From positions 124,001-188,000 of the forward strand of contig JADNRY010000108.1 of assembly GCA_015501585.1 (NCBI GenBank): 64,000 nucleotides of DNA. Reading direction: 5' to 3'. The notes under the pieces were generated by a model that did not search any database, had not been told where the DNA came from, and was given only the letters and a program-made list of their open reading frames with translations. Below are positions 10,280 to 22,220 of the stretch, in pieces. Made by a program: the position numbers and the translations under genes. This DNA comes from Rhodocollybia butyracea (taxonomy: Eukaryota; Basidiomycota; Agaricomycetes; Agaricales; Omphalotaceae). Position 1 is the stretch's first letter, and the number at the start of each line of letters is the position of its first letter.

Positions 10280-11105
10280 TAGGGCTCGTCACCGTACGTA
10301 CCATATACGGTACGGAGATTTTCTCCGTATTTATGGACCAATCTCTCCTCATACGGTACGGTACGGGCAAAATACGGCCGTATACGGATACGGACGGTAC
10401 TTTAGGGTCACGTGTTACAATGAACTCCTCCGTCCCAAATACGAGGTGAATAGTATTTATTTCGCATGTATCAAGGCCTTAAAGCTCTTATACTACTCAT
10501 AGGTACTTCTCCTACTTCAGAACTGAGAGAGAGGAAAAGTCGTGATATGTGTGTGTGATGGCGTGTGACTCAATGTGACCACCATAACAGACGTTAAGTC
10601 AATGTTAAATAAATACATTTCCAAAGAGTGGACTGTTGGAGTGAATTAAGCAAGACGTCGAATAAGCTCTAAGTTCACTCCGGTCTATAGCAAGTAAGCC
10701 CTAGCAAACGCGCAGGGGAAATATAACATTCTAAGCGAGTTTAAATACTACAGCTACGGAGAATATACGGAATAATATACAGGAAAATATAAGATAAAAC
10801 ACAAAATAAAACTAACGGCTCCACAGGAGAAACTTCGGCGAGCAATACCGATTGCTCACCTGACATCAATATCTCCAACATGGACTTGTTCCAAAGTACC
10901 TATAGGAGTGGCATTCAAGTGTTCTTTTGAACTGGAGAGCCCCAAAACTTGATGCAATTCATTGATATCCTTAGGTTCACCAAAAGTACCGTATACGGCG
11001 TAACGGTACGGTAAAATACGGGTCGTTTGAAGGCCTTATGGTACGGAAGATTTCCCGTAGCTTACGGCTGTACTCCGTAGCCTACAGATACGGTGACGAG
11101 CCCTA
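10280..11105. mobile_element. Non-autonomous hAT-like transposon (826 bp)
   Basis: A perfect 17-bp terminal inverted repeat TAGGGCTCGTCACCGTA occupies 10280-10296 and 11089-11105. The flanking 8-mers are AAAGAATA (10272-10279) and AAAGGATA (11106-11113), one mismatch apart, which fits the 8-bp target duplication typical of hAT elements. Both ends are loaded with subterminal ACGGTA/TACGG motifs, a hallmark of hAT transposase binding regions. No transposase coding is present. Confidence 0.85.
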
Positions 11106-11113
11106 AAAGGATA

Positions 11114-12289
11114 CTTGGTCAAGCTAGGTTGCCAGGTCCCGCCCCTTGGTTTGTAGAATTATAGGATAAGTATGTTTTGTCTGGAGTGGGACATTTCTTA
11201 TTCCTTTAATGATAATTATTATCCCTTGCTTAGTACTACTTATGTGTGAACCCTTCTTCCTGAAATACATCAGGGGAGGGGAGGGTCTATCATCTATATT
11301 CAAGTCTGTACTACTACTAGTACTAAGCATACAGCTGTTGGCCTACTGATGCCCTCAGCCTTTGTTTGCACCCTTGTGTTTTTCTAGGATTTGTGTAACG
11401 CCTACGGCACGTTCATTGCCGTTAGCGCCGATATTACCTAATTAGTCTACTCTTATCCTCGTACCACATACTCGTTTCGGTCTATTTCTCTAATAGAACG
11501 AGATCTTGCTCATGGTCTGAGGCATTAAGAGTCAGGGCTCTTACAATTTGGTACTTACTCAACTGACATACTTGTCATTTTGTAAGTGTGAGATGCCACT
11601 ATTTAGTATATAAGGAAATATCAGTACATAGTAACATACATACGAGTCTAACAAGCATACAAATATACCTAAGAACTTGCCCTCAGGATGGGCTGTACAG
11701 CCTGTATCAAGTTCCAACCACTGAGGGCGCCCAAGGGCCAAACTTCAAGTGGATATAAAGATTGAAAATTCACAGTAAGTATCCGGAAGAAACTTCCCCA
11801 AAGAATCAGCTTGATGGGGGGTCCAGAAGTTGGCCCTTAGGCAAATACTTCAACCGCAGTGGGCCCCGGGCCTCTTATAGGAACAATCCGCAACTCTGTC
11901 AGCATTTTGTTGAAGGGCTGGAACACTCAAAACTTCAAGAAAGTTTTTATAAAATACTAAATAGTAGCACCCTAAGCCCTTCCTGACCCTGCCACTGCAG
12001 AGCACGATGGAAAAACGGGGCCGCACTCGCTCTAGCTTCCCTGTATTAAATCCTGAGTACGTCTGGAGCGAAGAGAACAGGGATAATTTAGTATTTGTGT
12101 AGTATTTAATAGTACAAGTCCTTTTTGTAAAATACATACTGGAGCAAAGAGAACAGCGATAGGGTTTCACTTTGACCCAGGATGCTAAGTAATGAAAAGG
12201 TAATTTAGCTATATTGTTCCATGAGTCCATAGTTAGTATAAGTCCTCAAGACTCTACCAGGTCAATATCTAACACCTCGCTCTTGCTCA
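11114..12289. other. Intergenic with small repeats
   Basis: No gene. A short inverted pair around CTACTATTTAGTAT (near 11592-11610 and 11950-11970) and a 23-bp direct duplication (CTGGAGCRAAGAGAACAG near 12062 and 12138) are visible, but they do not define an element I can support. Confidence 0.4.
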
Positions 12290-12580
12290 GCGGCAGCAGA
12301 TACTTAATTGCTGAAAGCGCTCTGGCACATGCCCAGCGGGTGAATGGCACTTTCCACGTCCAAAGGTGCTCTCTATATCCAGCCTCAGCCCAAAGGCTTT
12401 GCTTGCTGATATACCTAGGCGAACAACTTGCGCGGCACGCGCATTAATGAGGACTTGGAGAGGTAGATAAGATAATATTTAATACAATCAATACATGACA
12501 GCAATTGAGATCCGGGAGGGCAAACGCCGAAAATCAAAAAATGAACCATGCCGTTCCCGAGTGCACTAGTGCAAGGCCAG
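12290..12580. repeat. Right arm of the inverted duplication
   Basis: Reverse complement of 10014-10279. It overlaps the last codons and 3' flank of F-box copy 2, so the duplication replaced the native F-box C-terminus here. Confidence 0.75.
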
Positions 12581-13877
12581 GTGCAATAGTGTTCGGTGGG
12601 TCTATATTCAGATTCACTTTCTCCAAGGTGCATCTCGAGCGTTCTATCATCTCTCTCAACTCTGTAAGCGGAGTTCCCAGTTCGAAAATTTCTTCCAATT
12701 CCCTCTCTGGGATGGTAGCATATAGTGAGACATCAAGCTGTGTTAAACTTGGTAAACAGACAAAGCTCCAAGCACCCAAATGAATATTGCGAACACTGCC
12801 CATTTCTATTCTCGAAAGAAGGGGATGCGAGATGACATTGGTGTCAATAAAAGATGTGGCCAAGGTGGACCGATGCTGGCTAGTAAAGCAACTAACTTTC
12901 AAGTATTTCAATGAAGGACACTTGCGAAGTAAACCTGCAAGGGAATGCCCAGTGTACACGCGAACTCTCAACTTCAACAGAAGTTCGAAATTCACTGTGT
13001 CAGTCTCAAAGAGGGCTGAGGTATCTAGTGACTGGAGCGGTGGGAAATAATGAAACATCCGTTCAAGGCTTGGAGGATCACACCGTCTGAGGGTAAGCAT
13101 CAAATCCTCGAGAGCAGGGAAAAGTGGGACAGAGGGGGCTCGAGCGTGGTTGGCGTCAAAAAGATTAATGATCTGAAGGGAAAAATCCAACCTCCCATAA
13201 GCATTAAGTGTCAAAGTTCTCCATCTATCTGCCCTTTCTAACAGCGTCTCCAAAACACGAAGGCGAGCAGGAGCAATAGTCTGATTATTGCTATAGTCCA
13301 GGTCAATTCTGATATTCATTGGTGCATAAGATCCGGTGCGAGAGATACATTGTTTCAAGAACTCTAACATCTCGAAAGAAGGGTGGGGATCTCTGTGTCG
13401 GAATCGAACATCTATGCAGGACCAAAAGGCTGGCTGCGAAGGTGCTTCGTTCCGCCACCAGACGCAAACCCAGGTGAACAAGAAATCAGTGCCACAAAGC
13501 TTTCCATTCCCCATACAATTTTTAGGTGCTACGTAGCGAATCCCAGGCTCAAAACCAGGTCTCGAACTTGTTCGGACAACAAGCTGAAAGATTTCATATA
13601 GAATTTCCGAGGGAAGAATTCGGATGGGAGCAAGAAGGGATTCCTGGAGTTCCAAGGTTTTCGAGATATGAGTCCGAGTAGTATCTTCTGCGCAGGAGTC
13701 AAAATCTTTGCAAGCACGCACAACGTAGGCATGTAGCTCAGCTTTTTCACCGGAGGAGCCTGGGATATCGTTGGATCTAACCTTTGTGAGCGTTTTTGTA
13801 TAGTCTTTCTGGTAGGCTAAAAGTAAGGGATCAGGCTGGGAAGATTCCACAGAGGTGCTCTTTGCATCGGACGACAT
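12534..13877 (-). CDS. F-box/LRR protein, copy 2
   Basis: A 447-codon single-exon frame from ATG 13877. It is colinear with copy 1 through the leader (SSQPDPLLLAYQKDYTKTLTK), the F-box core LAPIRILPSEILYEIFQLVV, and the leucine-rich region (LLRKCPSLKYLKVSCF is shared). It has small in-frame gaps relative to copy 1. The C-terminus is truncated: homology to copy 1 ends near 12600 and the last 20 residues or so come from the inverted-duplication sequence. It may be functional or a recent pseudogene. The upstream region to about 14100 is shared with copy 1, so the duplicated unit included promoter sequence. The role would be an SCF ubiquitin-ligase receptor; the substrate is unknown. Confidence 0.8.
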   Translation of the reverse strand: MSSDAKSTSVESSQPDPLLLAYQKDYTKTLTKVRSNDIPGSSGEKAELHAYVVRACKDFDSCAEDTTRTHISKTLELQESLLAPIRILPSEILYEIFQLVVRTSSRPGFEPGIRYVAPKNCMGNGKLCGTDFLFTWVCVWWRNEAPSQPAFWSCIDVRFRHRDPHPSFEMLEFLKQCISRTGSYAPMNIRIDLDYSNNQTIAPARLRVLETLLERADRWRTLTLNAYGRLDFSLQIINLFDANHARAPSVPLFPALEDLMLTLRRCDPPSLERMFHYFPPLQSLDTSALFETDTVNFELLLKLRVRVYTGHSLAGLLRKCPSLKYLKVSCFTSQHRSTLATSFIDTNVISHPLLSRIEMGSVRNIHLGAWSFVCLPSLTQLDVSLYATIPERELEEIFELGTPLTELREMIERSRCTLEKVNLNIDPPNTIAPGLALVHSGTAWFIF

Positions 13878-14178
13878 GATGTTCAGGAGCCAAGATGATG
13901 GATAGTGACGCGATCGGACATCCGCATATGCCTATCACGCTATTTTCCGCCTGGTCCGCTTTGTCGCTGTCTGTTGTTGTTTGTGAAATAAAGACGAGCA
14001 AGAACTGGCTAAGACTACATCGGAAGTCGCGTTTGTTCCTCTGCCACCTTTACGAAAACTTGAGCCCCGCCTTATGCGGAACTATGGCACGACTGTCAAG
14101 TTATTTACAGCAGGCTATGCGACTATTTGAGTCCACAATCTCGTTCCTCGAGCCATTCGCTGAAACTACAAGGCCAAT

Positions 14179-15374
14179 CACTGCGCCAGCGTCAAATAAT
14201 ACCGGGCGAAATTTTTTCCGAAATTATTGCTGTAATTACTTACCTTTTTCGGTAAAAATTTCGGTCGAAAAACGTTTTCTTTTTCGTGCGAAAAATGAAT
14301 TGAAAAACAAACAAAATTTCGCCTGTGAATCTTTGATAATTTCGGCTGAAAAATGTATCGTAATTGATTATCTTTTTCGATACGAATTTCGCCGGTAATC
14401 TCTTATCTATTTCGTCCGAAAAAGATAATGAAATTGCTTATCTATTTCGCTCGTGATTAATTAAAAATTTCGCTCGAATTTTTACAAGGTAATAACTGGA
14501 CAATGATTGGACAGGAACTGGCCAAGAACTGGCCAAGAACTGGGTAGTTCGGTCATGTGACAAATCACTTGTCTTTTGAACGCAATATACGGGCTCATAC
14601 GGGATAGAATTCCTTCCTTCCTTCCTTCCTATATAGCCGTGCAGTCTCCGGACATGAATTACCACAATCAAAGGTCCATACCTCGATCCTCTCGTACTTC
14701 TACTTGTCTTTCCAACTAGTTCTTATAAACTCTCGTTCTTATAAACTCTCGTTCTCATAAACTCTTGCTTTCGCTTGCCTAGAAGAAAACACCACCTGGT
14801 ATCTCATAAAGGACTTGGAGAAACTGAGAGAAGTGCTGAAGATTGAGAAGTGGCATGTTTTCGGAAGATCGTGGGTTCATCAATAAATGTTTGCTCAAGA
14901 TTCATATTTTCGCTAAGCAGAGCTGCGGCTATATAGTATCCCGTATGAGTTCGTATGTCGCGTTCAAAGACAGATGAAGTTTAGCAGATACACGTCACAT
15001 GACCAAACTACCCAGTTCTTGGCCAGTTCTTGGCCAGTTCCTGTCCAATCATTGTCCAGTTATTACCTTGTAAAAATTCGAGCGAAATTTTTAATTAATC
15101 ACGAGCGAAATAGATAAGCAATTTCATTATCTTTTTCGGACGAAATAGATAAGAGATTACCGGCGAAATTCGGATCGAAAAAGATAATCAATTACAATAC
15201 ATTTTTCAGCCGAAATTATCAAAGATTTACAGGCGAAATTTTGTTTGTTTTTCAATTCATTTTTCGCACGAAAAAGAAAACGTTTTTCGACCGAAATTTT
15301 TACGAAAAAGGTAAGTAATTACAGCAATAATTTCGGAAAAAATTTCGCCCGTATTATTTGACGCTGGCGCAGTG
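14179..15374. mobile_element. Fold-back DNA transposon with about 380-bp inverted arms, CACTG ends
   Basis: Arms at 14179-14561 and 14994-15374 are near-perfect inverted repeats. Weaker inverted similarity continues to about 14610 and 14935. The termini read CACTGCGCCAGCG and its complement, flanked by AAT on both sides (14176-14178 and 15375-15377). CACTR ends with a 3-bp duplication fit the CACTA/EnSpm superfamily. Each arm carries iterated TTTCG/CGAAA units. The loop has a (TTCC)5 tract at about 14611-14630 and no ORF. The transcript or single strand would form a hairpin of nearly 400 bp. Confidence 0.88.
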
Positions 15375-15377
15375 AAT

Positions 15378-15881
15378 CACTGATCGTCTCCATAAGTCAT
15401 GCCAAGAATCAAAATTTAGTTGTCAGCAACCCGCAAAAGCCTTGACAAACTTAGTGTTCGACACTTGGTTAAGTATTGATATTGAGCTGTTGAATAAAAA
15501 GCAGGATGACTCTACTGTGAGCGGTTGTCTATCGATCCCGTATTGTTTGAGCTTTCAGTGGAAGGTTCGGTATATCTTTGCATCTTGTAATAAGGAGTTC
15601 CCCGTGGCTTTTCTGGTAGGCAGAGGAACGAGTTGGGACGACTCGACGGAACTTGAAGTTGAGCCGCCGGCGGTCCAGACAAGGAATTTTTTTGCGAGTG
15701 ACACCCCCCTTACATCTCCTGCATACTAGATTTAAGTAAATTAAAAGAAATCTAATTTACAATAGAGGCTATATGGAAAGTACTAACTCGAACAGAATCT
15801 ACACTGTACTATTTCAAGAATTACAGCCTCATGATACACATGATAGGAACGGTCAATGAATAGGGAGGAAGGAAAAGACCG
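15378..15881. other. Intergenic
   Basis: No supportable gene or element seen. Confidence 0.4.
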
Positions 15882-18386
15882 CTAGCCCACGCACGTTACT
15901 GTTAGAAGAGATGCGTGGCCGCCTTTCTGTGAACTGAGCTGAGAAAAACATGCACGTAAATATTCACTCAGGATGTGAGCACCCAGCAACAGGGACGTTC
16001 CGTTTAGATAACGAAACAAGGACGACGACTTACACGTAGGCGGGAATAATATCCGCAGAATTGACCTATTTCCGAGAGCCGTTGATGGGACAGCGGTGAA
16101 AGGGGAGTGTGGACTTTTCCCGCAGCTGTATATGTCGGTTGCAAAGTCATTTCACCACCAGCAAGGGAAGGTGAGAAGGGCAGAGGTTTGCGAAGCAGCG
16201 ACTGTGCCTACTACTTACTCTAGATTAGGTTATAACGTCAGGGAAAGTGGGGAAAGACTCACCAGCAGGTAATCTCCGTCGGATATATGTGACTCTGGGC
16301 TGATGCGCCCCTACGGTCTCCCGAAGATTTGTGCTTGACGGATCTGCGGACTCATAATATGTTCTCATACTTGATGGTATCCAATTTCCTTGCACACTTA
16401 GTTTACAGTGCTAAGTGCCACAGCGGAGCGGACCGTATTACGGATGGTCACTCGAGTTGTTAACTTACCAAGCCCAGAATTTTTTTGCAGTGCGTCTATT
16501 GTAGCCAGCCTGACTTCCTTGAGACTAGCAATGTACAAACGAGGTTACCATGAAAAGGGATTTGTGGCGCAAAGTGCGACTTACCTTCCGGTTGTCTCAT
16601 GTAGAGCAATTCGAACTTGCAGTTGATCCTAATGCCGTTGAGCCTAAAATCATGTAAATGAGCGATTCATTCACGGAACAACGAGAAGGTATGTAGACCG
16701 CAGTTATCGATGGATTTGCCTCCGAGAGTGACCCTCAAACTTTTGGCCATTGAATTGGTCACAATGAACCATGTACTAAACACAACCGCAGTAAGTATAC
16801 ATCTGAATCCGCCATTGCATGTTACAACTCAAAAGCGGCTAGCGCACCAGGGTTTTGCAGCCATGAATGATGACATCGACTCTGGTGGAAGGGATGATCA
16901 GATCGGTCAACACCTCGAACAAGATCCACCCACGAACTGGTGACTGCTGCAATCGCCAGGTCTTATGAGCAGCAATTAGGATTCGAATCACACTGATGAA
17001 CAGCACGCGTGTCGAACGCTGGTACAATGCCGGGCGATCAGCACTAGATGGAAAGCTGTAGGTATGACAGTGAGAAGATGTTCGTTTACAAATAGGATAA
17101 CGCGACGAACCCTTCCCTGAGAACCATGTCAGTAGACGCAAATTAAACACTCGCTGCTGAATGACTTACTTTGAGATCATTCATGAATAGCTTGTGCGGA
17201 CCAGCCCCCGAGCCAATCCCACTTCGAATGGTAAGCTCAATAAATTGGAGGTGGTTGGATAGATATCGGTGAGGTATATAAGTAGAATTTCTCAAATAGT
17301 CTGTATAGAAGCTCCTTCGATCTCACCCCAAAGGATCTTGTTCACGATACCTAATCTTAACCGGGTATAAGTTCTGCGCCAAAACTGGCTACACTGAATG
17401 TCATCTTGCACAGGAACGGTAATAATCTTGGCTGATGAACAACTCACAGAAAGATAATATGCCAAGGCCCTCTGAGCGTTTACGATACCCATGACTCCAT
17501 TCTAAAAGCAGTAGAGGTCAGAGGTTGTCAGATTATGGATAAAATCTCTGAGAAGATCTGGCTTGCCATTAGTATAGCTAAGGAGTAGGCATCGCACTTA
17601 CAAATTTACCTCAGAGTCACCTGCTAAGGATCTCTTTTTTGGGGGGTGGGTGAAACTTGGGTTAGGAAAGTCCTTTACTTTTACCCCAGCCTGAGGAACG
17701 AGGCTGCCATACCGGCACTGGCCGAACCATTCTGTGATTCAGGGAGCAAATGAAAATCGAGGGATATTCGAAGCCTGTATTTCCTTGCCCATTGAATCCT
17801 ATTCGACGGTTGCAATCGGTGCCTAACTAGGCAGTCGGAGATGAATATGACACTAAAGCTTTGCGAAGATACGACCGGGAGGTGTTGACCAAGAATGGTT
17901 CATCATTGATAGTTTCAATTAATCGCCTGAGCAGGCCATATAAGACAAAACAATAAGTAATTGAAGAGCATATAATTTACCCAGAAGCCAGTCGGTATTC
18001 ATGAGCAGTCCAATCGGGCTCCTGCGATTTCTGCAAGGTCTTGTTCGGTCAGTGAAAAGGAGTCAGGGCATGAAGCTTGAAGGAGAACTGAGTTTCAATA
18101 GTACGGTACTCACGATAAAAGTACTGTCATGGTTTCCATCTCCGAGGCCAACTCTGAGCCTATAGCCTGTAATAGTGTTCGTTCGTCGACTTTGGCAATG
18201 TGGCTAATACTGATGTATTTTGGCGTATAAATTTAGCGTGATAAAAGGCTCTATCACTGCCAAAAATAAAATGACTGCCACATTCAAGAGCTCGGACTTG
18301 AAGCAACTCTAGCCAGCCACTGGGATGTCGTTCACAGAGAGATAAGAGATCCGTAACTCACCTAAGGTTTGCTCCTCGTGCGACAT
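15882..18386 (-). CDS. Probable intron-rich gene, product unknown
   Basis: Splice-like signals recur on the minus strand and several candidate exons join in frame. ATG 18384-18386 starts MSHEEQTL (18362-18386). It joins 18114-18166 (YRLRVGLGDGNHDSTFI), then 17981-18030 (KSQEPDWTAHEYRLAS), with matching phases. Further coding-looking pieces are HRYLSNHLQFIEL and SGAGPHKLFMNDLK, which end at a GTAAGT donor at 17170, then 16034-16125 (HTPLSPLSHQRLSEIGQFCG) and a last exon 15882-15938 ending in TAG. I could not close the middle in one frame, so the model may be two genes or a decaying one. No family recognised. Confidence 0.35.
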
Positions 18387-19564
18387 CTTCACCCCAAATA
18401 CATTCTTCTACTCCTACGCGCGGACTCCAGAGCTTTGAGCCTTCCGCCAAGCAGGAAAGGTTGTGTCATTGACGCGGCCCAGTCTCCGCTAGTTTTTCAA
18501 AGTTACTTGTGTAAGCAGAGCTACTTCCACCGTCCATTTGGATCTAGCTACCAGACGTTCCGGATGTTACTTGAGGGTTTTCGGGGCTTTTAGGCGACCG
18601 GTGACCACGGCCAAAAGGATTGCAATGACTAGTAGGCTGAGCATTACCACAATAACTAGAACTTTCCGTCTTAACGGATTCCTGTTTGAAAGTTGAGGCT
18701 TTTGTAAAGTTTGTTAATTTCCGTCTTGGAAGACTAGGAAACAGATGGTCAACGAAGATATATTATGTCAGCTGACCATATCCGTGAAGACAAGTCCCAA
18801 TGATGAGCCATGGAAATAAAGTGCAAGACAGAGATCTGGAGGAGTATTTTTGCTTGCGTCTGTCGCAACTTGGGGTAGGCTTTACGTTCGAGTGCGTACT
18901 TAGTACCTGCACATGCCGCCCAAGTCCTCTTTCGACAGTGAATCGGCAGCTGCACCGATCATGTGAAAAAGCAGAATTGTTGCGGTAGTACAACTTCTGA
19001 AGTGTAACAAAAGAGTTTGAGCAAGTAACAGCTTACTCCCTTTGATTTGAATAATGTCCAAACAGCAATGGACCGTCAGTTCGTCTAGGGACTAACAGCC
19101 GGAAGAATGGCTGTACTTCTGCCGCCATGAATTCAACAATGGTACTAGCCTGGGGCCTTCCTAAAAATATTTTGCTGTCTGTATACATATGTATGCTAAA
19201 ACGGATAAATGGGCCCGGGCATTTATTCCAGACAAAACAAGGTTTTACTGTATGTAAATACTACATCGTTGGCTCTCGTTGGCTAGCCCAGAAAATTATT
19301 CAACGAGACATCGGTGTAAAGATCGGACAGCGAAGGAAGCACCGTCAAGCCCGCAATGTTATATGTGTGGACACACGAGGAATACATTACTAGTAGACCT
19401 TCGGAAAGAAGGAAGAAACCGGCCAAGCCACTCCTCAAAAGAAACAGCCAGTATGATTAAATTATTGTGGGGCCCCCTCGATTGAAGTAGAAACGAGCCA
19501 TCGCGCATAGACCCATTGTGTAGTAAGAAAAAGTCTCGGTACTAGAGACTAAGATAAATTTTAC
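18387..19564. other. Unresolved region
   Basis: No gene that I can support. A minus-strand stretch near 18590-18690 encodes a hydrophobic, membrane-like run (VIVVMLSLLVIAILLAVV) ending in a stop, but no exon context could be built around it. Confidence 0.3.
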
Positions 19565-20460
19565 CCATTTCTCCGGTTTACTAATGGCATTCTTGTCTTG
19601 AAAGTAACAACACCTAACTGCCTTCGGAATAGGAGACGAACAGCATTGAGTACTTGAGTAGCACCGAGATACATACCAAATATTTTGGGCTTAGCGCTAT
19701 GAACCTCTCCTTCGAAACCACCCGCGATGTCAAAAACCTTAGGAACCAACGAAAATAACACCGTTATCGAGAATTGTATGTGGTGGCGGGAGCTTACAGA
19801 GCAAAAACGTCCGAGGCCTACACATAGACTTTTGTTCTTGTTCGTGAGAGTCACATCATCTTCCGTGTTCGAAGAAGGAACAGAAGGGAAATAAATTACA
19901 CGGCACAGTACCTGTTCCACAAAGCTATCCACATCCGAACAACAGTGTAGAAGAAACCCCCTTAATATTCCGGAATGTGCACAACTAAGTATCCGAAGTG
20001 CTGCAACCTGCAGGCTACCATCGCGATAAATGTCGAATCTAGAGCTATGGCATGAGAGTCGAACATATACCCGTGTTTCTCTTGATCTTCACACTGTGAA
20101 GGTACCGTTGTTAGCAGTGGTTTCACAGCTTCCAAGTTCTCACACATCCTTTTCCAATAAGTATCACTTGTTTTCAATGGGCAGAATAAATAGATTCCAT
20201 CGATATCCGGCACGGCCGGTGCTACTAAAGGTTGACTGCGTTCAGTCCCTCTCAAGCCAACAGAAATATACCAGAGAGCACGAAGCGTCCCCACATAGAA
20301 CGCCAAGCCCCAATGGATTTCGCCACTCTTCCATCAGCTTTCAATGTCATCCATACTTAGACGTCCCCCAGAAACCTTCAAGTGATCGCAAAATGCGCAC
20401 CTGAACAAACAAGTCAGAATCGATGCCGTACAAGTGCTTGCTTCTTTGATACATAGCGCT
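19565..20460 (-). CDS. Probable multi-exon gene fragment, product unknown
   Basis: Consecutive minus-strand exons with good junctions are visible: 19798-19859 (TLTNKNKSLCVGLGRFCS) to a GTAAGC donor, then 19677-19737 (VFDIAGGFEGEVHSAKPKIF), then 19565-19596 (DKNAISKPEKW) in matching phase. Upstream there is an open exon around 20120-20250 (GIYLFCPLKTSDTYWKR). I found neither a trustworthy start nor a stop, and I do not recognise the protein. Confidence 0.3.
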
Positions 20461-22220
20461 AGTGGGATTGCAGGCATGGTATGTATGTATGTATATGTAT
20501 GCTGCTCAGAGCACACCGTCACGTTGACAAGCCAGAAAGTACGCAAAAAATTTGTGGCACCGAACGGGATTTGAAGCGTATTCCGAAATGAGAGAATCAA
20601 TTAGCAAGAACTGTCAAATCTCGAGTATACAGAATTCGAGGGGCGTCCTGCCACAAATAATCAAGCCACCGTTGCGATGGATCTTTTGATCCTCGCCGTA
20701 CCATATTTTGCTTCGATTTCGAGTGTGAAATTAATTTCGAATAAATGGAGTATATAACGACAGAACTTGCAAGTGATTAATGGGAATAATGGTGGCACCA
20801 CTGCGCCACAGTAATCATGTACTTGAGGCGCGAAGGTTCCTAATTAGTAGGCACACTTGGAAAACACTGAAGAACTGGATCCTTGGTATTCTGCGCGGAG
20901 TTACCGGACAGAAGGCACTGATGAAAAGTTAAATGAACTATCGAGAAAGGCTAGATGTATCTTGAAAAGAAATTCAGGTCGCGAACATCATGTGAAGGCG
21001 GTAAAAAAAGTTTCTGTGGCTTGTGAACATGTCCCATGCAAGCAGCACTCATGACTCTTTGGATGAGATGATAGTTCGCAACCACTTACGCTAATAACAC
21101 CACAAATTCGATATGAGAATATAATAATCCGACGTACTCTCGTCCTCGTTACATCGGTGTTCGTGAGCTCGTCCGACGCCTTCTTCAAGTTCAACGTTCG
21201 TTTATCTCTACAGCTGAAGCTTCCTAAAGTCACTCATACCATCCGTCGTAGTCGGAAAACCTTATCATATTCCAGTGGACCGAGATTAATTCAAATCGGA
21301 TCAGCAGAGAAATACACAGATGTGACTAGAAACTAAGTTATTCACCAAGGTTCTTTGCGATAACTATCAGCGGCGCCAGGATATTAAGTATCAGTATTAC
21401 TAGAAACAGGTCGTCACGAGCCCGAGCCCCATGTAACGATAACTATTTAGCCAATAATTCCTTCCTCGGGCAAAATAACTTGCCTGAGGACAACCGAGGC
21501 ATAGAAAGGCGTAAGTATCCCCAAGTAGACCTTATGTGGAGGCGTAAAACTTCAATATCCTCAAGGCAACGACAGCAGCCTTGGGCCAAGGGGGGCGTTT
21601 GGCACAACCTGAAAAGGCAATAAAAATGAAAGCAGCAATCATCCTCAACTTTCGAAGCGCATATATCCATCATCCTCACACCTCTCCCTAGCGCTGAGCC
21701 ACTCGTCCTCAAAGTTGGAAGCGGCTCAAAGGTTTACACTAGTGGCTGTACCAAAGTTGACGCTTGTTTAAATCGGAGGTTTCGTTTGGAGTCTTTCTAC
21801 GTCCGCTTCCCTTCCGCTTCCGCTCAGGTTCCGGAGTTGGGTTATGTAGTCGTCCCTGCATACAACTTTCCGTCTCCGAGATCTGACCACGAGATCCGCG
21901 TCAGCGGAGGAAGTGCGAGGCTCTCGAGGAACTTGACGTGGGATTTACGTTCGGACAATTATTTCTACTGAGTAACCGTTATGTTTTTAGTGGGAAGTGG
22001 AAGTACGACGGTGATTCCAGTTCAATTCTAGGTGATTCTTTCCAGGTGATTTTCTGTAACACATATGTTACTCTATGTACGCGAGATGTAATTTAAAGAA
22101 TGAAGAATATTATATTTATTTTTACGATAACATGCTATTGAGGATTATAAGAGATAAGTACATACTTGAATAAAGATTTTGATAAATTGGGATATATGCT
22201 GATATATGTACATGCCACGT
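20461..22220. other. Intergenic / unresolved
   Basis: Nothing supportable. It contains a short (TATG)n-like microsatellite at about 20478-20500, and the 3' flank of the phosphatidylserine synthase gene at its right end. Confidence 0.35.

Noticed and set aside
11590..11980. A possible further MITE between CTACTATTTAGTAT inverted motifs
   Set aside because: The arms are short, imperfect and lack a convincing target-site duplication.
20545..20580. tRNA-like 3' half on the minus strand (TTCAAATCCCGTTCGGTGCCA)
   Set aside because: No matching 5' acceptor strand, D-arm or anticodon arm could be folded on the upstream side, so no tRNA gene is claimed.
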